Assembly (NCBI GenBank): GCA_030428615.1
Contig: JAUIDN010000001.1
Span: forward strand, 372,001-436,000
Reading direction: 5' to 3'
DNA length: 64,000 nucleotides
From: Alphaproteobacteria bacterium
GTDB lineage: Bacteria > Pseudomonadota > Alphaproteobacteria > Sphingomonadales > Emcibacteraceae
The notes under the pieces were generated by a model. That model did no database searches. It saw only the letters and a program-made list of their open reading frames with translations, and was not told the origin of the DNA. Each line of letters starts with the position of its first letter. Position 1 is the stretch's first letter. Shown here piece by piece: positions 57,010 to 64,000 of the stretch. The translations under genes were made by a program, and so were the position numbers.

Positions 57010-58111
57010 ACTGCTTTTTCCAGCTTGCGATAAATGCTCCCACGTCCGAATATTCACTATTCCATCCGAGGCTCATACGAATGGTGGACGAGGCAATTTT
57101 TTCGTCCCCTGTCATGGCGAGACAAACATGGGAAGCCTTAACCTTCCCCGATGAACAGGCGGACCCGGCGCTGATACATATTTTGTCAAGATCGAAGTTC
57201 ATAACCTGAGTTTCGCTTGACACATCAGGCATGTAAATACTTGAAACATTGGGAAGGCGGCTCACATTTTTACCCAGAAATCTTGCACCGGGCGCGTGCC
57301 GGGACAGTTTTTCTTCCATTTCATCACGCCACGCGGCGAGGCTTTTCATTTTTTCCAGTGACGCCGGAATCATTGAAGCAGCAAGACCAAATCCGGCGAT
57401 GCCGGCAATATTTTCGGTCCCCCCGCGCCGGCCGACTTCCTGCCCGCCGCCAAGGATCACTGATTTAATCGGCAGGTTTTCACGGGCGATCAGTGCGCCG
57501 ACACCCTGCGGTCCACCAATTTTATGGGCAGATATGCTCATCATGTCCACACCCAGCCCCATAAAATCAATTTGCACCTTCCCCAAAGCCTGTATCGCAT
57601 CGATATGGACAAGAGCACCAGCCGCGTGGGCAATTTCAACAATTGCCGGCACATCCTGCAATACACCTGTTTCGTTATTAGCATAAAGTATAGATAAAAC
57701 AGTATGTTCTGATTTTTTTTTAAGAGATTGCTTTAGTTCATTAAAATCAATCAAACCGTCTTCATTTACGGGCATTATGTCCACCTCACCATTGAAACGG
57801 TCAGCGACGGAACGCAGTGAATCATGTTCCGCATTGGTCGTGATGAGGCGTTTTTTGCCACAGGAAAAGACCGCCATATTATTGGCTTCGGTGCCACCGG
57901 ACGTAAATATCACCATCTGCGGACGACAGTTTATGGCCTGCGCAATGGATGCCCGTGCCGCTTCAAGGCGCGCCTTCGCCTTTCGGCCATATGCATGAAC
58001 AGAAGACGGGTTCCCCCCCTCTTTCATGACTTCGGTCATAAGGTCAATGACCTCCGGCCGGATCGGGGTAGTGGCGTTATAATCCAGATATATCAAATTG
58101 TTTTTGGTCAT
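56990..58111 (-). CDS. Cysteine desulfurase (IscS/NifS family), copy 1
   Basis: IYLDYNATTPIRPEVIDLM, SGGTEANNMAVF, SISAHKIGGPQGVGALI, SAGSACSSGKVKAS. Confidence 0.92.
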   Translation of the reverse strand: MTKNNLIYLDYNATTPIRPEVIDLMTEVMKEGGNPSSVHAYGRKAKARLEAARASIAQAINCRPQMVIFTSGGTEANNMAVFSCGKKRLITTNAEHDSLRSVADRFNGEVDIMPVNEDGLIDFNELKQSLKKKSEHTVLSILYANNETGVLQDVPAIVEIAHAAGALVHIDAIQALGKVQIDFMGLGVDMMSISAHKIGGPQGVGALIARENLPIKSVILGGGQEVGRRGGTENIAGIAGFGLAASMIPASLEKMKSLAAWRDEMEEKLSRHAPGARFLGKNVSRLPNVSSIYMPDVSSETQVMNFDLDKICISAGSACSSGKVKASHVCLAMTGDEKIASSTIRMSLGWNSEYSDVGAFIASWKKQYDKKHA

Positions 58112-58246
58112 TAATTTCTACAAACCAATTTCTTAGTTGAAATTTCAATGTGTTTTTATGCTATAAGAAGACGGAATCATCAATACGGTATTTTTATTCC
58201 ATAAATTTTGCCACAATAAATTTATATATTTAAGGTTAAAGTTAAT

Positions 58247-58888
58247 ATGCCAGAAGTTATTATCAATGGTCCGGAAGGTCGTCTTGAAGGCCGGTACCAT
58301 CCCAGTAAAAATGAAAATGCTCCCATCGCCCTTATCCTCCACGCAGATCCGCAATTTAACGGGAATATGAATAGTAAAATCTGTTACTACCTTTACCATT
58401 CGTTTGTCCGTCGCGGCTTTTCGGTCCTACGTTTTAATTTCCGCGGTATTGGGCGCAGTGAAGGGATTTATGATAATGGCGTTGGTGAACTTAGTGATGC
58501 GGCGTCCGCGCTGGATTGGCTACATACCGTCAACCGCGATTCACCGAATGTCTGGATCGCCGGGTTTTCATTTGGCGCCTGGATAGGCATGCAGTTGTTG
58601 ATGCGCCGCCCTGAAATCAGCGGCTTCCTTTCAATATCCCCTCCTGCCAATCTTTATGATTTTTCATTCCTTGCCCCGTGCCCGTCTTCGGGTTTGATCA
58701 CACAGGGTACAGCGGATACCGTGGTCAGCGAAAGTTCAGTACAGAAACTGGTGGATAAACTTCAGGCACAAAAAGGGATCACCATTGAGTATGACAAGAT
58801 CGAAGGTGCTAGCCATTTTTACGAAGAACATCATCAGGAACTTGTGCAATCAATCGACAAATACCTCACCAAGAGACTTGGATATTAA
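58247..58888 (+). CDS. Alpha/beta hydrolase (serine aminopeptidase-like)
   Basis: LHADPQFNGNMNSKICYYLYHSFVRRGFSVLRFNFRGIGRSEG, GFSFGAWIGMQL. Confidence 0.9.
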   Translation: MPEVIINGPEGRLEGRYHPSKNENAPIALILHADPQFNGNMNSKICYYLYHSFVRRGFSVLRFNFRGIGRSEGIYDNGVGELSDAASALDWLHTVNRDSPNVWIAGFSFGAWIGMQLLMRRPEISGFLSISPPANLYDFSFLAPCPSSGLITQGTADTVVSESSVQKLVDKLQAQKGITIEYDKIEGASHFYEEHHQELVQSIDKYLTKRLGY

Positions 58889-60096
58889 GGATTGTGAATA
58901 ATACCACCGGTTGATGGCGTACTGATGCCAGTGGTTCCCGGAAAGGTGATCGGCAGATTAAAAATCCGCCTCACCGCCATATAAGCAAATGCCTCCGCTT
59001 CGATAAAATCGCCGTTTATCCCTAACAAATCGACCGGCGCCACTTCACCGTCCAGTGTTTCGCCAAGCATACTCATTATTGTCGGGTTATGAGCACCGCC
59101 ACCGCATACATACCATTTGTTTACTGGTGCGGGACATTTATCCGCCCCGGCCCTAATCGCGGCGACCGTAAATGCACAAAGGGTCGCAGCCCCATCCTCA
59201 AGCGACAGACCGTCCGCATCACTGACATCAAAATCATCCCTATCCAACGATTTTGGTGGAGTTTCAGAAAAATAACGGTTCTCCATCCAACGCTCGACAA
59301 GATCACGATGAACGCTACCCTTTGTGGAAATTATGCCATCACGATCAAACGAATAGTCGCTATATTTACGGATAAAGTCATCCAGCATCGCGTTTCCCGG
59401 CCCCGTATCAAACGCGACCATATCACCCGCGCGACTGCTGCCAATCCATGTGATATTCGCTACGCCACCGATATTGACGAGTGCAACCGGAAAATCATCT
59501 GTATTTTCTTGAATAATTGCGTGATGATATACCGGCACGAGGGGCGCTCCCTGCCCGCCATGTTCCACGTCGTGGCGACGAAGATCATTTACGACAGGAA
59601 TATCAAGTTTTTTAGCAAGCTTCGCACCATCACCAATTTGCCAGGTCCACCCTTCGTCCGGTCCGTGAAGGAGGGTCTGACCATGAAAACCAATAAGATC
59701 GATATCCGCTCCGGACAGGTTGTTATGTTCAAGTAACCTGAAAACCGCTTCCGCGTGCAGATCGGTAAGCAATTCTTCTGTTTGATTGATAAAAAGATCG
59801 TCTTTTGTCGGCTTTCCGATCTTTCTGGCGTTCATCAGCGCCTGTTTCAGCTGTGCCCGTTGTTCATCGCTATAATTCACGTGACAAGGGCTTCCCCAGC
59901 GCTTTGCATAGGTTCCGTCAGATTTAATAATTGCCGCATCAATACCGTCCAGTGATGTGCCACTCATCAGTCCTATTGCGAGCTTTTCATTTTGATTATC
60001 TGCGCTCAAAAAATATTCCTTAAATTTCCGTTTTGGTCTTTGGCCAACTTGTGATACATCAGCAACCATAATAGTTACGCCTAAATAGATGACCAT
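58885..60096 (-). CDS. anmK: Anhydro-N-acetylmuramic acid kinase
   Basis: [55 protein letters not shown]. Confidence 0.94.
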   Translation of the reverse strand: MVIYLGVTIMVADVSQVGQRPKRKFKEYFLSADNQNEKLAIGLMSGTSLDGIDAAIIKSDGTYAKRWGSPCHVNYSDEQRAQLKQALMNARKIGKPTKDDLFINQTEELLTDLHAEAVFRLLEHNNLSGADIDLIGFHGQTLLHGPDEGWTWQIGDGAKLAKKLDIPVVNDLRRHDVEHGGQGAPLVPVYHHAIIQENTDDFPVALVNIGGVANITWIGSSRAGDMVAFDTGPGNAMLDDFIRKYSDYSFDRDGIISTKGSVHRDLVERWMENRYFSETPPKSLDRDDFDVSDADGLSLEDGAATLCAFTVAAIRAGADKCPAPVNKWYVCGGGAHNPTIMSMLGETLDGEVAPVDLLGINGDFIEAEAFAYMAVRRIFNLPITFPGTTGISTPSTGGIIHNP

Positions 60097-60099
60097 ATT

Positions 60100-61371
60100 A
60101 TGACCGATATTCTAGACAATTATAAGCCTAAATCAGAATTTCTTAAAGTGATGCTTGAGCGGGGTTTCATTCATCAATGCACCGACCCGGAGGCGCTTGA
60201 CAAGCGGCTGCAATCCGAAATCATTCCTGCCTATATCGGGTTTGACTGCACCGCGAGCAGTTTACATGTGGGATCACTGGTGCAGATCATGATGTTGCGG
60301 CATTTGCAAAAAACCGGGCATAAACCGATTGCCTTAATGGGTGGTGGAACAACCAAAATTGGTGATCCCAGTGGCAAGGACGAAAGCCGACAAATCCTCA
60401 CTTATGAAAAAATCAATGAAAATATGGATGGTATCAAATCTGTTTTTGAAAAATACCTGACTTTTGGTGAGGCGCCAACCGACGCTATTATGCCAAATAA
60501 TGCAGACTGGCTTGATGATCTTAAATATATCGAATTACTGCGCACCGTTGGCCCGCACTTCACCATCAACCGCATGCTGACATTTGAAAGCGTTAAAATG
60601 CGCCTTGACCGGGAAAGTCCCCTGACATTTCTTGAATTCAACTACATGATTTTACAGGCCTATGATTTTCTTGAACTCCAACGTCGTGAAGGATGCGCCA
60701 TGCAAATGGGCGGATCGGACCAGTGGGGCAACATCATCAATGGGGTTGAACTCAACCGCCGCATGGACCGAAAGGAAGTCTTTGGATTGACCACGCCACT
60801 CATTACGCTGGCGAGTGGCGCGAAGATGGGTAAAACAGCAACGGGCGCGATCTGGCTTAATGAGGACATGTGTTCCAGTTATGATTTCTGGCAATTCTGG
60901 CGCAATACGGCAGACGCCGATGTCGGGCGGTTCCTTGCTCTTTTTACCGAACTTCCAATGGATGAGGTTCGAAAACTTGCAGCACTCGAAGGACAGGAAA
61001 TTAACGAAGCGAAAAAAATACTCGCTAATGAAGCAACAAGAATGTTGCACGGCGCGGACGCCGCCGAAAAAGCGGAAGAAACGGCAAAGAAAGCCTTTGA
61101 GGACCGTTCCCTTGGTGCTGATCTTCCAACGGTGGAAGTTACGAAATCGAAACTTGAGGCCGGTATTTTCATCAGCGATTTATATGTTATTGCCGGCCTT
61201 GGCGCATCAAAGGGCGAAGTCCGGCGATTGATTAAACAGGGCGGTGCGAAGCTTAATGATGAAAAAATCACTGACGGGGAGATGAAAATTTCACTTGATG
61301 ATCTAAACGATCAAGGCAGTATAAAGCTTTCAGCCGGAAAAAAGCGACATATTTTGATACTACCGAAGTAG
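60100..61371 (+). CDS. tyrS: Tyrosyl-tRNA synthetase
   Basis: [44 protein letters not shown]-terminal S4-like domain. Confidence 0.97.
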   Translation: MTDILDNYKPKSEFLKVMLERGFIHQCTDPEALDKRLQSEIIPAYIGFDCTASSLHVGSLVQIMMLRHLQKTGHKPIALMGGGTTKIGDPSGKDESRQILTYEKINENMDGIKSVFEKYLTFGEAPTDAIMPNNADWLDDLKYIELLRTVGPHFTINRMLTFESVKMRLDRESPLTFLEFNYMILQAYDFLELQRREGCAMQMGGSDQWGNIINGVELNRRMDRKEVFGLTTPLITLASGAKMGKTATGAIWLNEDMCSSYDFWQFWRNTADADVGRFLALFTELPMDEVRKLAALEGQEINEAKKILANEATRMLHGADAAEKAEETAKKAFEDRSLGADLPTVEVTKSKLEAGIFISDLYVIAGLGASKGEVRRLIKQGGAKLNDEKITDGEMKISLDDLNDQGSIKLSAGKKRHILILPK

Positions 61372-61395
61372 TAAAACAGCAGAATAGGGAAAATA

Positions 61396-62445
61396 ATGAC
61401 AAAAATTGACAGACGCGAACTTTTAACCGCCACTCTCGCCGGCGGTGCAGTAATGGCGATTGGCGGCACAGCAAACATAGCCACAGCACAAAGTAAGGCA
61501 GTGATCAAACCTGAAAGACTTAAAGCAGGTGATACAGTTAAAATAGTTGCGCCAGCGGGCGTAGAATACCGGAAATTACGCCTTCAGCTATCCATCGAAT
61601 CAATGGAAGCACTTGGCCTTAAGGTAAAGGTGGCGGAAAACACACTTGGACGTCATGGATACTTTCCTGCTGAAGATGAAGTGCGTGCCCAGGAAATCAA
61701 TGAGGCGTTCGCCGATGAGGAAGTGAAAGCCGTCATCGCCCTTAAAGGTGGTTGGGGGGCGGCGCGCACGTTGCCTTATCTTAATTATGACATGATAGCG
61801 AAGAACCCTAAAATTCTGCTGGGCTACAGTGATATCACATCACTGCTCGTCGCGATAAACAAGAATACCGGCCTCATGACATTTCATGGCCCGAACGCCG
61901 GAAGCGCATGGGGCCATTTCAGCACCCAAAATGTTAAAGAAATCCTTTTTGATGGTGTTAGCCAGCACATGGAAAATCCGCAGGATAAAGGTGAATACCT
62001 TACCGTGCGCGACAATAGAACGCAGACAATTGTTAAGGGCGCCGCTGAAGGACAATTAATCGGTGGTAACCTGACAGTGCTGACAGCCATACAAGGCACA
62101 CCCTATTTTCCCGATATAAAGGGTAAAATCCTGATGCTGGAAGATATTGGTGAGAATATTTACAGGGTGGACCGCATGCTCACGCAACTCGCATTAGGAG
62201 GACATCTTAATGACTGCGCAGGTATTGTCTGTGGTGGGTGGACAGATGTGGACAGCGATGGTGGTTTTGGTGATTTCAGCCTGATGGATATCCTGGAACA
62301 ACATTTTAAGCGCGCCGGGAAGCCCGCGTTCACAGGGGCCATGTTCGGTCATATTGATGATAAACGAACCATGCCAGTGGGCTGTAATGTCAGAATTGAT
62401 GCTGACAGGGGAACGGTTACGATGTTGGAAAGCGCCGTTTCGTAG
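61396..62445 (+). CDS. LD-carboxypeptidase (peptidase S66) with Tat-type leader
   Basis: DRRELLTATLAGGAVMAIGG leader; ALKGGWGAARTLPYLNYDMIAKNPKILLGYSDITSLL; TFHGPNAGS. Confidence 0.9.
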   Translation: MTKIDRRELLTATLAGGAVMAIGGTANIATAQSKAVIKPERLKAGDTVKIVAPAGVEYRKLRLQLSIESMEALGLKVKVAENTLGRHGYFPAEDEVRAQEINEAFADEEVKAVIALKGGWGAARTLPYLNYDMIAKNPKILLGYSDITSLLVAINKNTGLMTFHGPNAGSAWGHFSTQNVKEILFDGVSQHMENPQDKGEYLTVRDNRTQTIVKGAAEGQLIGGNLTVLTAIQGTPYFPDIKGKILMLEDIGENIYRVDRMLTQLALGGHLNDCAGIVCGGWTDVDSDGGFGDFSLMDILEQHFKRAGKPAFTGAMFGHIDDKRTMPVGCNVRIDADRGTVTMLESAVS

Positions 62446-62449
62446 ATAC

Positions 62450-64000
62450 TCAGTTTGGCGGCATTGCGCTTTGTGAAACGTCCGCGGCGGCGGCCTGCTC
62501 TTCTGCTTGTGTTTCAGCTTCTTCTTCAGCTTCTTCGCGGGCAGTTGGGGTGTTGTCACCACCGCCGCCAATGGCACCGAATATTTTGCGAAATATTCCC
62601 GGCGCCAATGCCATCAGGGGATTAATTTTCACGTCCGGGTCTTCAATTGAGCCCGCCATATTATAGGTCGCGGCAAACACGCCTTCGCCCTTGCCCCCGG
62701 CGAGTATGGTGCCAAGCAGAGGAATATTGCTCAAAAATGAATTGATACCATAAGCGGGAATAATTGTACCGCCGATCGATATTTCATCAAATTTCTGGTC
62801 AATGTACCCGTCCAGCGTCACCCCGAGCGTCGGCCCTTTGGCACTACCGGAAACAAAGGTGAGTATTTCATCATACTGGGTAAATTCGCTTTCGAAACTT
62901 TCGAATGAAAGCCCATTTTTTTCCAGTTCTTCCTGTGCTTTGGCAAATTCCTTTTCCTTTAAAAGCTCGTTGAACGCTTTCGAATTTGCCACACTGAATT
63001 TTTCAGCACTGATCGTCCCGTTTAATGAATATCCTTTTTCAAGCGGTCTCATATCCGCTTCTATTAATAGCTCTCCCCGATCACCGCTGGTGAAGAAATC
63101 AAGAGCCCTCAGTGCCTGACCCGCATCGTTTGTCTGAAGAGTCAGCTTTTGCGGTGCATCGATGTCTTCTGTACTGGCAATCAAAATAGACAGATTTTTA
63201 TCTTCCCCCCATTTGCCACCAAAACCAAAATCAATTACTTCATCGGCGACATAGCCGGTAAGTACCGTCGCTTCCTTCATTTCAACATCATTATACATGG
63301 ATACATTGGCGACCGAACCCGCTAAATTGAAATCCGGCAGTTCGGTTGCTTCGCCTTCCACCTTGGGTCCCAAAACAATATCCATGATCGGTACTGCGTT
63401 AAACTGATTCCCTTTGATTGACACCTGATAAAGCCGGTTTTCATCGTCCCATTCAAATAGCCCGCTAAAATTCTGATCCGGCATTTCAAGGGATTTTATA
63501 TAAAGCATTGATGTGCGTTCGCCGTCATAGACCAACTGCAATTCGGAATTCATATTATCGGAAACAAATTTAACATCATTTACATTGATAATCCCGTCCT
63601 GATCAAATTTAAGTGCGAATTCAGCATTGGCGTCATCATCTTTTTCCTTCAGCCATCCCAGAGGTTCAAACTGTATCTCTGTATCTTTTAGATCAAAGTG
63701 ACCCTGGCCGACCTGTAGGCCCGCGCCTTTCCCTTCGAGGGTTAAATATGCGTGCGCGGGACCTTCGACATATGGAGCGAAGGGCAGACCGAGACGGTCC
63801 CAGTCATCATTTTCCACATTGCCTTCGATTATATAGCGTGTTGGGTATTCGCTTTTCTTTGTGAAATCTTCGGCCCATTCGGCGGCGAATTCGGTGCCAT
63901 TCAATATGACGTTACCACTTGATGTTATTCCTTCACCATTTACGGAAAGCGCCATTGTCCCTTCTGTTATTGTCAGTGTATCTGACAGTTTTGGTATGCT
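62450..64000 (-). CDS. AsmA-like/DUF3971 (YhdP-type) C-terminal region protein, 5' end outside window
   Basis: Reading frame is open upstream of the track ATG (IPKLSDTLTITEGTMALSVNGEG) to the window edge; GYIDQKFDEISIGGTIIPAYGINSFLSNIPLLGTILAGGKGEGVFAATYNMAGSIEDPDVKINPLMALAPG is typical of AsmA_2 C-termini. Confidence 0.88.
   Translation of the reverse strand, partial: SIPKLSDTLTITEGTMALSVNGEGITSSGNVILNGTEFAAEWAEDFTKKSEYPTRYIIEGNVENDDWDRLGLPFAPYVEGPAHAYLTLEGKGAGLQVGQGHFDLKDTEIQFEPLGWLKEKDDDANAEFALKFDQDGIINVNDVKFVSDNMNSELQLVYDGERTSMLYIKSLEMPDQNFSGLFEWDDENRLYQVSIKGNQFNAVPIMDIVLGPKVEGEATELPDFNLAGSVANVSMYNDVEMKEATVLTGYVADEVIDFGFGGKWGEDKNLSILIASTEDIDAPQKLTLQTNDAGQALRALDFFTSGDRGELLIEADMRPLEKGYSLNGTISAEKFSVANSKAFNELLKEKEFAKAQEELEKNGLSFESFESEFTQYDEILTFVSGSAKGPTLGVTLDGYIDQKFDEISIGGTIIPAYGINSFLSNIPLLGTILAGGKGEGVFAATYNMAGSIEDPDVKINPLMALAPGIFRKIFGAIGGGGDNTPTAREEAEEEAETQAEEQAAAADVSQSAMPPN

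Noticed and set aside
59089-59736. 215-aa plus-strand ORF
   Set aside because: Antisense to anmK, with low-complexity basic composition; a shadow ORF.
60815-61231. 138-aa plus-strand ORF inside tyrS
   Set aside because: Out-of-frame overlap with tyrS, Lys/Arg-rich shadow translation.
1-64000. CRISPR arrays, tRNA/rRNA genes, IS elements or prophage
   Set aside because: No regularly spaced repeats, cloverleaf-like intergenic segments, transposase or phage proteins were seen by eye; tRNAscan-SE and ISfinder would be needed to be certain.

Overview
The window looks like chromosomal DNA from a moderate/low-GC marine-type alphaproteobacterium. This is inferred from the ALA synthase HemA, MotA/B, TRAP/TAXI transporters and a Zur-ZnuCB set. 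It is densely coding on both strands. I saw no rRNA, convincing tRNA, CRISPR array or intact mobile element. Main content, left to right: EAL protein (cut by window start), GT2 glycosyltransferase, frameshifted PQQ-type sugar dehydrogenase, D-threonine-aldolase remnant, three large orphan FtsX/MacB-type ABC permeases, AGCS symporter, an ectoine-catabolism-like operon (DoeA/DoeB homologues plus two paralogous aminotransferases and an APH-fold kinase), Tat-exported class V aminotransferase, APC permease, hemA/MarR/hemB, motA/ilvA/motB, SLC13 transporter, Bpt, TRAP DctPQM, queF, sseA, metC, znuBC-zur, hisI, arsR-arsJ-GAPDH, isoquinoline oxidoreductase-like IorAB, TAXI TRAP, fhs, amidase, class V aminotransferase, two tandem cysteine desulfurases, alpha/beta hydrolases, anmK, tyrS, Tat LD-carboxypeptidase, and an AsmA-like protein (cut by window end). 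The strongest candidate for an undescribed system is the set of orphan ABC-permease genes. Both transcription units have a textbook sigma-54 (-24/-12) promoter and upstream tandem copies of one inverted-repeat operator (TGTTC-N6-GAACA). Two of the paralogues are mosaics, with near-identical ends and divergent middles. Secondary candidates are a structured RNA with a strong terminator just upstream of an alpha/beta hydrolase, and the ectoine-like operon with an unexplained kinase and twin aminotransferases.
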